From: Cyathus striatus
Lineage: Eukaryota; Basidiomycota; Agaricomycetes; Agaricales; Nidulariaceae
Length of the DNA: 64,000 bases
Assembly: GCA_025738555.1 (NCBI GenBank)
Contig: JAOVFP010000017.1
Span: 1,736,001 to 1,800,000, forward strand
Direction: 5' to 3'
Both the position numbers and the translations under genes were made by a program. The notes beneath the pieces are model-generated. The model ran no database searches, was not told where the DNA came from, and was given only the letters and a program-made list of their open reading frames with translations. This document shows, in pieces, positions 12,901 to 22,919 of this stretch. Positions within the stretch are counted from its first letter, which is position 1. Each line of letters begins with the position of its first letter.

Positions 12901-14358
12901 AATTTGCAAAAGAGAATTCTTGGAAGTGAGCATCCTGATACACTCTGGAGCATGTCTAATCTTGCAAATTCATATGAAAATATTGGTAAACATAGAGATG
13001 CAGAACAGCTGAGAATTGAAGTATTGGATATGCAAAAGAGAATTCTTGGAAATGAGCATCCTGATACACTCAAGAGCATGGCCTATCTTGCATATTCATA
13101 TAGCAAGCTTGGTGAACACACAGGTGCACAACTGCTGGGAATTGAAGTTTTGGACATGCAAAAGAGAATTCTTGGAAGTGAGCATCCTGATACACTCTGG
13201 AGCATGTCTAATCTTGCAAATTCATATGGTAATCTTGGTAAACATAAAGATGCAGAACAGCTGAGAATTGAAGTATTGAATATGCGAAAGAGAATTCTTG
13301 GAAATGAGCATCCTGATACACTCAAGAGCATGGCCTATCTTGCATATTCATATAGCAAGCTTGGTGAACACACAGGTGCACAACTGCTGGGAATTGAAGT
13401 TTTGGACATGCAAAAGAGAATTCTTGGAAATGAGCATCCTGATACTCTCTGGAGCTTGAAGAAACTTGCATATTCATATGCAAATCTAGATAAACATAGA
13501 GATGCAGAACAACTGAGAATTGAAGTATTGGATCTGCAAAAGAGAATTTTTGGAAGTGAGCATCCTGATACACTCAAGAGCATGAACAATCTTGCAAATT
13601 CATATGCAAATCTTGGTAAACATAGAGATGCAGAACAGCTAAGAATTGAAGTATTGGATCTGCAAAGGAGAATTTTTGGAAGTGAGCATCCTGATACACT
13701 CAAGAGCATGAACAATCTTGCAAATTTATGTGCATATCTTGGTAAACATAGAGATGCAGAACAGCTAAGAATTGAAGTTTTGCATCTGGAAAAGAGAATT
13801 CTTGGAAATGAGCATCCCAGTACACTTCTGAGCATGAATGATCTTGTAAATTCATACAGAAATAATGATATACATGGTACTGAAGATATAGCAAATACAA
13901 ATATGGTGGGGCACAAAGAATCCATGCCAGTTATAACAAAAGCAGCTATGGCAGTTACAGAATCATTAATACCATGGAAGCACACTAACAATATTGTTGA
14001 CTTCAATGATCAGAAGTCTGTCAATGAGGTAATACCTTTATTCCATTACATGTATGTGATAGATGTAGCTAATGCATCATGATTGTAATTAGGAAAGCCA
14101 CAGAAAATGAAGTTGAAAGACATGAAGACATTCTTCAGATTCAAATTCAAAGGCAAAGTAGTGCCCATAGGGACAATATCTGAGGATGAGGTATGAAGTA
14201 TTCTCACTTATTTATGCAATATACATTATTCATCTATCATTCAGGTAACAAATAGTGGGTCAGCTATTCCAAAATTGGGGCCTCATATCAAACATCCCAA
14301 GTGCACTCTGAAAACTGCCACCCAAGCCAGCAATTACAAAGTACTGAAGTATAACTGA
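9966..14358 (+). CDS. NB-ARC/TPR NLR-like protein (five exons)
   Basis: Proposed exons: 9966-10025, 10087-10307, 10365-14028, 14098-14190 and 14245-14358, giving about 1,383 aa; frames join cleanly at all four introns (57-69 nt). Residues 74-81 form the P-loop GIGGIGKT, 146-153 the Walker B WLIIFDNA, then GNILITSRN (RNBS-B-like) and YYLPLAIDMAGAY (GLPL-like). About residues 531-1262 are tetratricopeptide repeats of 42 aa. The N-terminus MSFTNAHNFTMNNPQ resembles leaders common on basidiomycete NLR-like genes; no recognisable effector domain precedes NB-ARC. Fungal NLRs of this architecture are thought to act in non-self recognition and cell death; here that is inference. The last two exons give a basic, Lys-rich tail. 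If exon 3 is read through its donor, a stop follows at 14080-14082. There are no premature stops, despite low CpG content and dense surrounding transposons, so it is probably functional. Confidence 0.85.
11674..13870 (+). repeat. 17 tandem 126-bp TPR units plus one partial
   Basis: Units begin at the Pro of HPDTL and are exactly 126 bp, encoding 42 residues ending in ILGNEH or IFGSEH. There are 17 full units (11674-13815) and a diverged partial one. Units 11-12 and 13-14 are nearly the same 252-bp pair: both second members share the variant SKLGEHTGAQLLGIEVLD. This indicates a recent duplication of a two-unit block. Such near-identity favours unequal crossing-over and repeat-number variation. 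Confidence 0.92.
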
Positions 14359-14911
14359 TGAAGGGAGAAGAATGAACACAATAGATTATTGTAAGGTCTT
14401 GATCTTGCATCAACTATCTACATGCCATGGAGTTTGAATCCACTAGTCACATGACTGTTCTCACACATCAACTTCCCTGTGCTTGCTCCTCTGTTTCATT
14501 GGCTCCTGGTTCCATTTGCAAATTTGTCCTCCAGCCTAGACTTCACAGTACCATCCATTATATTGGTACCTTTCTCCCTCCACTCACTATTTTGTCCCCC
14601 TTCTTATTTCCTTATCTGTACTCCTTTTATCTGACTCAATACTTACAAAACACATACATACATACTTTCACTGACTCATACATACTCATTCTGATTCATT
14701 ACCTTCCCATAAATACATATATAAACCCAGTATATAGACCCTGTACCTTAGAGTTCAATTTTACAAGACCTTAGACATGCATTTCTGAGTATCTAAGTTT
14801 AAAAGTTAGAACCTCTTCAAACTTTCCTAAGTGTATTTCTGCATTGAAGCTCTAACCCTCTATCTCTTACTCTGACATAACACAAGTACCTGGCCAAGAT
14901 GCCATAGTAGT
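14359..14911. other. Gap downstream of NLR; possible degenerate LTR
   Basis: No gene is recognised. The stretch from TGTAAGGTCTTG (about 14,390) to CTGACATAACA (about 14,880) has LTR-like ends, a TATA-like ATATATAAAC near 14,720 and lies 5' of Gypsy remnants. It could be the 5' LTR of the outer Gypsy, but no second copy or target duplication confirms it. Confidence 0.3.
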
Positions 14912-15506
14912 AAGGTAGAGCTCAGTAAGATCCAGCACCCCCTTATGTAAGCATATCTCTTCATCAACTACAATGACCATCAGCTCAGTCACAATCCACC
15001 CTACTGCAATTATTCCTTCTGGGATGCATTTGTAGTAGTTAAATCTCTCACTCCCAGGAAGAAAAATTTAAATAAAGTTGATTTTTGGGGACTTGATATG
15101 GAAAAACTTTTTATTGTAGAAAATGCATATTTATTACATTTGGGTGTGAATGACAGCATTTTATATTTTTGAGTTCTCAGATTTGGCCGTCACACAATGT
15201 GACATAATGTGACAGATCACTTAAATGTCACACTTTGTCACATTTACATGTGACTTAGCGGAACAGGAGATATTCTTCCGCTCTGAAGGAGAGTACTTCA
15301 GTTGGCTAGATGCACTACAAGTGGTAAAAACTACTTCTAATTGTTTTATAAAGGAGCTTTGAAGTTAAATTTGCTTTTCCAGACAATATATTTAAGAATT
15401 TCTGTCATTATTTTTTCGGAAATTTTCTGAACCTCAGATTTGGCCGGTCTTGGCGCTTATGTAATATGATTACATAAGGGTGCTGGATCTTAGTGAGCTC
15501 TACCTT
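14912..15506. mobile_element. MITE-like inverted-repeat element
   Basis: Terminal inverted repeats of about 40 bp: AAGGTAGAGCTCAGTAAG at 14,912 matches the reverse complement of CTTAGTGAGCTCTACCTT ending at 15,506, with ATCCAGCACCC and TTATGTAA also paired. Inside is a second palindromic zone rich in TGTGACA and GTCACA near 15,185-15,255. It has no ORF, and a target duplication could not be fixed. It lies between the NLR gene and the outer Gypsy remnant. Confidence 0.6.
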
Positions 15507-16850
15507 AGTTAGTACAGACACTAGTAGCATATCAGGAATAGATATGGATAAAACCAGTCTTATAGATAAGAATGGCATGGTCAAAATAGAGATAGTTGAC
15601 AAATATATTGCATCTGTGAAGTTCATTAAACCAAAGAAAACTATCAAAGCATTAAAAATCACCTGTAAAGCATTGGAAAGTATAACTCAGTACTTCCCAC
15701 AAGAGTTTGGCAATGTCAAAGATGAAATAAAGCTAAAGGAATTAAATGTCATTGAACAATCTGCAGACTGAATTAAGGAGTTCCTTGGACACTCACCAAA
15801 CTCCCCCTTTGATGATATCTTCCAGTTCTACTTCTCCTGTAAAAACACACTTATTGTCACATTCATACTACAGTAGTATAAACCCATTCACAGCCTCCAA
15901 AAGCAACCATGAAATATCAGAAATTAGCAATTTTGAATCCAAGAACAAAACAGGACAAATTGAACAAGCTATATTGAACTCTTTAATGACATACAGAAGG
16001 GAATGAAGCAATGATACAACTCACATAACAGGCACATCAGGCTCCAGGTCAAACATCATCCCTGTACATGTGGTGATTGTCAAAACAGAAGAAATTAAAC
16101 CTACAGACAAACTGTTTACAACTAACACAAAACACAATACACTGTCAAAAGGGAAAGGGAAGAATGTAGATCCCAAAGAACAAGGGCCAAACTTTGATAA
16201 GCTGTTCAATGCATGAAACAAACCTAAGTCTAAGAACACTCACAAGACTAAGGTTGAGTTTGGCCCAGAAAGTTTCAAATGTGAACATTCTGAACTTCCT
16301 GATGGAGGTTATTTTAGAGCTACCATGGAAGAACCCACTAGTGAAATTGAAATCTTACCTTCAGAAGCAAATGGAGGAGGAAATGGAGATGATGGTAATA
16401 GCTCTGACTCAAGCAGCTCCAGTAGCTCCAGCAGTTCATCCTCCTCAAGCAGTTCAGGTAACTTGTATAAATCCAGCAACTATTTGTTGAAGACTCTAAT
16501 AAATTCATGTGATGGCATATGTTGTGGGGGTAAATGCACACAGTAAATGATGTAATGTACAGATTTAAATACAAAATATGTAGTACATAAAAGGCATAGT
16601 TAGGTGGCATAGAATAAGATGGAAACATACAAGTGAAACATAGTGGTGCAAGCAGGGATCATTGAGACATTTGAATATGGTTGTTTCAGGTATTCCAACA
16701 CACCCTCACAAATGGCACAATGATCATATAACAAAAGGTAAAAAATAAAACATACACCCCCAGAAGCCTAAAATTTGTCATCAGTGTCAATTCTCTTGGC
16801 AAATGCAGCTTGTTCCTGAGCTTTGACAGAGGGGGCATCAATGGAGTGGG

Positions 16851-18228
16851 TCATGTAGAGGTGGCAGTGCAAGATGTGCAATTGATTTGATAGTGACCCT
16901 TGTTGCCACATGAGAAGCAGGTGATCTGGCTAAGATGAGAAGAAGAACTGGAATATGATGGCACAATGGCCATGGCTTCATCAACAGGCACAGAGGAAGA
17001 GGTCAATATACAGGGAGAGTTTGAATACATATGTTGGTGCTGGTATTCATTATTGAGGCATGCAATGACATTTGCAAGCATGTATTCTGAATCTGGCAGT
17101 GTGTCAAGTGAGATCAGGAAAGGGTTGTACTAATAGGGAAGTACTGCAGTGATGGTGATGATATATTCATTGTCACTAACCTGGACTCCAGTTTCTTCAG
17201 GTAAAGGACTAAGGTGGCAGGCATGAGAAATTTAGGTGGGCATGGTCTCAGAGCATTTTGTCAAGACCCGTATTTCTACGTAAGGTCGGAAGCATAAGGT
17301 AGGGAAGTGCGGGACAGAAGGACCGTCGGCTTCAGCTTATATGCTGTGCCCCTTGTCGTTCTCGTGGTCCAGGTATTTCGAAGTGCGGAAGAGAGGGACA
17401 GGAGTGCGGAGTGCAGAGTCGTTGCTGTGAAGGCAACGATTCAAGCCGGAGTTGAGTAGGACTCAAAGACAAGTAAGAAGAATAGTAACTTAGTCGATAT
17501 TCGAACTGAGTATCAGTAGTACAAAATATGCTACTTAAATACTATACGACTTCACCGATGACCGGTGAACGAATGGGTAATAGTATACTAATTGATAAAC
17601 ATAATAAGATGGTGGTGTAGGGTTTGAATACAATATGTACCAAGGACGAACTAAGGATTTGAAAGGAATGCTGAGACAAGTATACCCGGGGTACGATGGA
17701 GAAAGCATAATGGAGAACGGATAAGGATCGGATGAATAAGATGACATAAGCTCGGCGACCTTGGTCGGAAGAGCGGAAGGGAAAGTAGAGGAACCAGATC
17801 TGTACAAGTTAAGAAGTGCGGGAAGTGCGGAGACGAAGTGCGGAATAGAAGTGCGGGAAAGGTAGGAAAAGTACGGCTATGACACATTTGAGGCAAATGT
17901 GATGGAAACAATGACAGAGTGAAATAATAGTGGACTGACTGTGGAACAAATGAATGTTGGAGAGGGAAGTCCAGATATTGTAAGGGTCTGAATTGCAGCA
18001 GTGAATGAGTTGGGAAGCCATTATTTGAAGAATAATCTTGGCTTGTGTCTCAGCCTGTCTCCTGTAAAAATCCTTAACCTTTTTAGAACCTTCAGTCCCT
18101 GCAGGATGTCTCATGGTTCTGTCAATGTACTCCAAAAGACTCTTTTGAGTAAGTAGTGCTTCCATATAAATTTTCCATTCCTGATAATTTCCCTCAGTGA
18201 GTTTGTCAAATTTATTGTCTGATGACAT
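16851..18228 (-). pseudogene. Copia-type Gag with CCHC knuckle, split by a solo LTR
   Basis: It starts at MSSDNKFDKLTEGNYQEW (ATG 18228), followed by WKIYMEALLTQKSLLEYID and DPYNIWTSL, the UBN2-like Gag fold of Copia elements. The frame is cut at 17884 by a solo LTR. After a span with stops it reaches CFSCGNKGHYQINC (a CCHC zinc knuckle) near 16,880-16,920, which is in frame with the start once the insert is removed. The knuckle would bind RNA in the particle. A stop after the insertion point shows it is dead. Confidence 0.8.
17259..17884. mobile_element. Solo LTR inside the Copia-type element (TSD CATTT)
   Basis: A 626-bp insertion from TGTCAAGACCCG to GGCTATGACA, flanked by CATTT at 17254-17258 and 17885-17889. 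It contains repeated GAAGTGCGG words and a GGCTTCAGC...ATGCTG core also seen in the LTR-like segment at 59,943-60,840, so the two are probably one Gypsy LTR family. It is more CpG-rich than the element it interrupts, which fits a younger insertion. Confidence 0.82.
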
Positions 18229-20280
18229 GGCAGCCAATACAATATGGGTGATGATAATGACAATAAAATGACAACAATAAATCAATGGTGGCGGCAGTGG
18301 TGACAGTTATGATGAGCAATAATATGACAGGGATTCGGCCCCCAGTGGCAGAGAGAAGCATGGGAAAAGTGGTAGTGGCAAGGAATGAGACACTGAGGTT
18401 GTGTGTTTATGTTGAAGGCTCTAATAAATTTGTGTGACAGTGTATCTTGTGGGGGTAAATGCACATGGTAAACAATGTAATGTACAGATTTAAATACAAA
18501 ATATGTAGTACATAAAAGGCATAGTTAGGTGGCATAGAATAAAATGGAAACATACAAGTAAAACATAGTGGTGTGAGTGGGAATCATTGAGACATTTGAA
18601 TATGGTTGTCTCAGTTATTCCAACACTATTGTAATCCTGAAAAATGGTGTTGTCAGAGAGATGAGTACAAGAAGCTAAAGAAGGCCCTGAAAGGTATTAA
18701 AATAAAAACACCATTCTCATACAATGGAAGGCCTGACATTGATACATTCAATCAATGGATGTATGAGGTGGACACTTGGAGTGAATGGAACAGTCTAAGT
18801 GACTGCTTGTTGTTAAGAGTCATAGTTAACTTCATGTCATACAATGCAAGCAGGTTCTTTATGAAACACATAGTCACTCACCGAAATGACTGGACTGTCA
18901 AATGACTATATGAAGCACTCTTTGACTATTGCTTTCCTCCACACTTCAAACAAGAATTGCATGATAAATTATTACATGCCACACAAGGAAGAAACAACAT
19001 AAGAGATTACTTATGAGACATCAAGTCCCTTCAAGTGTGATTCCCTGACATAACAATGAGATGATTAACCCAGATCTTCTGGAAGGGTATTCATCAGTAC
19101 CTTCAACTGTATTTGATTTAGAAAGGCCTAGACCCAGAATGACATAGCCTTGAGAAACTTGCCAAATATGCTACATGCTGTGAAGAAGCAGCAGAAGCAA
19201 AGCATCAAGAAGAGCAGGGATACTCTGGTAGAGTACCAGGACATACATGGGGATGCTTTCAGAACCAAGAAACTGGGCCTCCACTGTATAGCCCAAATAA
19301 TCAGAAAACTCCTGCAGGAAACAATAATGGCAGCTTGAATAACAGAACTTCTGGAGGGCATAGCAACACACCTTTAAACAATAACACTCCAAATTGAAGT
19401 TCTGGAGGGCACAACACAGATAATAATCAAACTAGGCAAAATGCAACTAGTCAGTACAAAAACAACAACAATACTACTGACCACAGATGCACCAATAAAT
19501 TATCTAAGGATGAGCATGATCACCTTGCTTTACCTGCAAAGAAAAATCAGTCATGAGTCTAGGAATTGCCAAACTTGACAACAAGAAAAAGCACCTAAAA
19601 TACACACCAGTGCCATGCAAATTGACAAGATAGAAATGAGAGCTTCTAATGCTCAAAATGTGAATCTCTGAGTTGGTGTAATTGGAATCATCAATGAACC
19701 TATCAGAGAGCATAGTAATATATGGGCACATGCATATCATAAAGATGTAAAATCTTACCATTACACTCTACTGCACAGCTATTTTGGAGCTGAGGGCACA
19801 AGAATTGTAGGTATATCACCTCAAGATTGTTTCCTCATAAGTCATGCAGGACAACAGTATGTTATTTTTGATGCATTGCACCCTGATAGACACTATTCAG
19901 TCTTTGCACAAGACCTAGACAAAAGAGATTTCAGTATTAGCTCATTAATATGTTTGGCTCACAATGGTGAAAACTGTGCCATTGATTGTCAGTTGTTTGA
20001 TGACAAGAGCTACCTGGACTTCCCAGCTCTCAGCTGGCTTTACATCCAGGTTAGGTCTGCAATGAACTGTCATGCATGGATGGATGTAACTGGAAATGGA
20101 TGATTAGATGTAGTACCACACTCAAAGGGATACTTACTTCACACCCTGAGCAATCCAGAGATTACAGAAGTCATATCACATGAGGATGTTCATACAGGCA
20201 TACAGATAGGTGCTATAATTGAACAGATGTGGCAAAAATTTTGCACATTTGAAGACAGAACCTCAGAATGAAAGAAAATC

Positions 20281-20865
20281 CACTGCACAAAGGTTATGCT
20301 AGGTGCAGCCTCCATCCCTATGGCTAAGCACAAGGGTAGAAAGTCCAATACTGAGCTTTCATCTACAGTGGATGCACTTGAGTGCACCTCCATGAAATTA
20401 AAGGATTTTAAACAGAACTTACCAAAACCTATCATTATCACTGTGCTGGTAAATGGGAAACCAATGAGAGCTTTAGTAGATACAGGCTCAATGGCTGATT
20501 TCCTATCTATGACAATAGCAGATCAACTTTCACTTAAAACCAAAAATTTGGTGAAACCTATCACAGTACAACTTGCCATGCATGATTATCAATCCAAAAT
20601 TGATGTATTTACAATGGTTAAATTTCAGTATCAAGAAATAAACTGTGATAAGAGATTTGATGTTGCTAACCTCAACAACTATGACCTGATCTTGGGAACA
20701 TCATTTATATTCCAACACAAGGTCATACTAAGCATGGATCCTACATGCATAGCCATTGGATCAAAAGAACCACTGGAAATTAAAGGGGATCAAGTTAGCA
20801 AAATAAACTCTGCAGCAGCAGATCTATTTGCAATGGACCTGGAACAACTTCAGGAGGAACTATGA
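20281..20865 (+). pseudogene. Outer Gypsy retropepsin domain
   Basis: The frame includes IIITVLVNGKPMRALVDTGSMADFLS, with the catalytic Asp of D-T/S-G intact, then VDTG-linked strands, YDLILGTSFIFQHKV (the ILG flap-side motif) and IAIGSKEPLEIKGDQV. It would have cleaved the Gag-Pol polyprotein. The frame ends in TGA at 20,863-20,865 where Arg is expected before AEAMDICPD, and continues beyond into RT. Confidence 0.78.
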
Positions 20866-22201
20866 GCTGAAGCCATGGACATATGCCCTGATACTTTGAA
20901 AACAGATCTCCCTCCATTTCAGGCCATAAATCACATCATACCTTTGATAGGTGAGAACAAAGTCTATAAATATTGCCCAGCCAGGTGTTCAGAAGCACTG
21001 AAACCCTTATGATGAGAAAAGTGCAATGCTTACCTCAAATCTGGACAGTGGCAGGTAGCAACTGGAGTGGCATCATCACCCATGTTAATTTTGCCTAAGA
21101 AATCAAAGGAGAATAAGACAATAAAAATACAGACAGTGTTAGATAAGCATGAACAGTGTCATATCCGTGACAATCCCTGTACCACTGGAGTCAACTCCGG
21201 GTTTACTCTGCTTTTAGTATGTTTCCTCCAGACTATGTATACTTGTTATATATTGAACTCTCATTACTAATGTTTACTTGTAACTGTTTACTTGTTCCTT
21301 CCCTTTAATATTACTACCTTGTTCTCTGGCCACAGCCATTTCTCCTATGACTATAATCTAGAGGTGTACTACTAGTTTACCATGTTCTACATTTCATGGA
21401 GTTTACTTACCCCTAGGATGCCACATACCCATGGGCATTACTCCATACACATTTGGACAAAGTAGTTTACTATATAAACTACTCCTGTAATGTAGATAGA
21501 CTTCAGTTTCAAATCAACTATGTTTACACCCTTCTCCCACTTGGGCCTTGAGCCAACTCCGCTATTTTGCCACTTACTCCACTTAGTTCTAAATATGGAA
21601 CTGGAAGTCCAAGGGGCGCAACACACAAGTTGAAGCCAACATTCCACTACTCCTGTACTTGTTCACTATCTCCACACACCCTACTAACATTGTACAAGTT
21701 ACTCCGCTATTAGACTATCTACTCCAAGGTTCTTGTCCCTAGTGGAATAGAACAGGACATGACAGAACAGAATAAGAACACACATAAACTAGCTGCACCT
21801 TTACTGGATATTAACTTGATTCTTCAAAATACAGTCAGACACAAATACTGGACATTAGTAGACAGGAAAGATGCTTATGAACAGATAAGAGTTCAAGAGG
21901 ATCACATACCCTGCACCCTATTCATGACCCCTGATGGTACAATGGTAAGCCTCATTATGCAACAGGGAGACAGTAATGCAGGTGCAACCTACCAAGTGTT
22001 GATGAATCATATTTTTGCCTCCTATATTGGTGTATCCATGGATGCCTACCTCAATGACATCATCATATACTCAAATAGTATACAAGAACACCTTAAGCAT
22101 ATTAGAATGATCTTTAATATACTAAGGAGAGAGAAACTATACTTATATCCAGATAAGATGCAGTTCTTTGTGACTGAACTCAAAATCCTTGGGCACATCA
22201 T
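20866..22201 (+). pseudogene. Outer Gypsy reverse transcriptase, 5' part
   Basis: It reads through SEALKP, two consecutive TGA codons (expected Arg-Arg) and KCNAYLKSGQWQVATG, PMLILPKK and TVLDKHEQ. A solo LTR then interrupts it, and it resumes at 21,771 with NKNTHKLAAPLLDINLI, DRKDAYEQIRVQEDH, TLFMTPDGTM and VLMNHIFASYIGVSMDAYLND. The expected YLDDI active site reads YLNDI: one catalytic Asp is Asn (GAT to AAT at a CpG step). The frame is broken again at 22,201 by the chromovirus and resumes at 37,282. Confidence 0.8.
21157..21764. mobile_element. Solo LTR in outer Gypsy RT (TSD GAACAG)
   Basis: A 608-bp sequence from TGTCATATCCGTG to GGACATGACA with GAACAG on both sides (21151-21156 and 21765-21770). 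Its ends, and recurring CTACTCC/TTTACTTG motifs, match the LTR type of the chromovirus at 22202-37281, suggesting the same or a sister family. Excision restores the RT reading LDKHEQ-NKNTHKL. Confidence 0.83.
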
Positions 22202-22865
22202 TGTCATATCCTGTATCGCCTACCTCCAGACTCCTATGCCTTTACTCCACATTCACCTTTGTTTACTCCAGACTTTGATTACATTCTTAGTATTACTTAT
22301 TGCTTACTGTACATAGATTACTTTCATTTCCTTTCTTCTGCCCTACTGAGCTATCCCCTCAGTAATGTAGTATACATCTTATAGTGAGTCACTTATCATT
22401 CTTAAGTGCACCACTATCTGTTTTACTTTACACCACCATACACACTCACTTCTCTGACGTGTTTTATTATGTTTAATTAGTTTTAGTCTTCATTCTACGT
22501 ATGCCTACCCTGACTGTACTTCTCTGCTGGCCTTAGCCAGTGGCCTTTACTTACTCCGAGTCTCTAGTATTTAAGTAGTACTCAATTTGTACTTTAGTCT
22601 TCAGTTTCATATTGAACTATGTCCTCACCCTTTCATCTGACTTGAGTTACACCTCTTGTCTTCTTGTCTCTTGTCTTCTCCGAAGGGCTTGCCCTTACTC
22701 GAAATACAGGACCAGGAATCCCAGGGGTGCAGCACATAAGCTGAAGCCAAAGTCCTACCCCCTGAGTTCTCATTCTCCACTTTCATCTCATACTCACCCC
22801 TCGCTTCTCCACAGTCACACTCTCATACTCCACTGCCAAGTCAGGCTAGGGGCACAGTCATGACA
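22202..22865 (+). repeat. Chromovirus 5' LTR
   Basis: A 664-bp sequence from TGTCATATCCTG to CAGTCATGACA. Compared with the 3' LTR, the visible differences are mostly transitions at CpG-type steps, such as TATCGCC against TATTGCC and CCAGAC against CCGGAC. So the copies are alike apart from methylation-type decay. The end overlaps the first ATG of the downstream frame. Confidence 0.88.
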
Positions 22866-22919
22866 GTATATGAAACTACCACCTTGGATTCCTCTTCCCA
22901 TAATGCTTTTCTATCCCTC

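Larger units (their letters stand above)
16485..18624 (-). mobile_element. Gag-only Copia-type LTR element (TR-GAG-like), TSD CTATT
   Basis: LTRs at 16485-16700 (216 bp) and 18410-18624 (215 bp) are close copies with TGTTG...CAACA ends. CTATT lies immediately outside each end (16480-16484 and 18625-18629), so the whole unit inserted as one. Removing the nested solo LTR leaves an internal region of about 1.08 kb that encodes only a Copia-type Gag on the minus strand: no protease, integrase, RT or RNase H. That is the definition of a terminal-repeat element with Gag, which must have relied on enzymes of another element. Confidence 0.85.
15541..20270 (+). pseudogene. Outer Gypsy gag, interrupted by a Copia-type element
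   Basis: A Ser-run region (16,415-16,455) precedes the insertion at 16,484; coding resumes in frame at 18,625 with CNPEKWCCQRDEYKKL. The retrotransposon gag core follows: TPFSYNGRPDIDTFNQWMYE, then LYEALFDYCFPPHFK, IRDYL, QIFWKGIHQYLQLYL and GLDPE. The zone has many stops; most in the core are TGA at expected Arg positions (for example V-stop-FPD and MR-stop-LTQ). N-terminal pieces near 15,541-16,480 lie in several frames and are too decayed to order. It would have formed the capsid-like particle. Confidence 0.7.

Noticed and set aside
11823..14006. Minus-strand ORFs across the TPR region
   Set aside because: Shadow frames created by the 126-bp period (no stop in the unit), rich in Ser/Cys, lacking any domain.
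14389..14880. 5' LTR of the outer Gypsy
   Set aside because: Ends and a TATA-like word fit, but no matching 3' LTR or target duplication was found, so it is only mentioned as a possibility.
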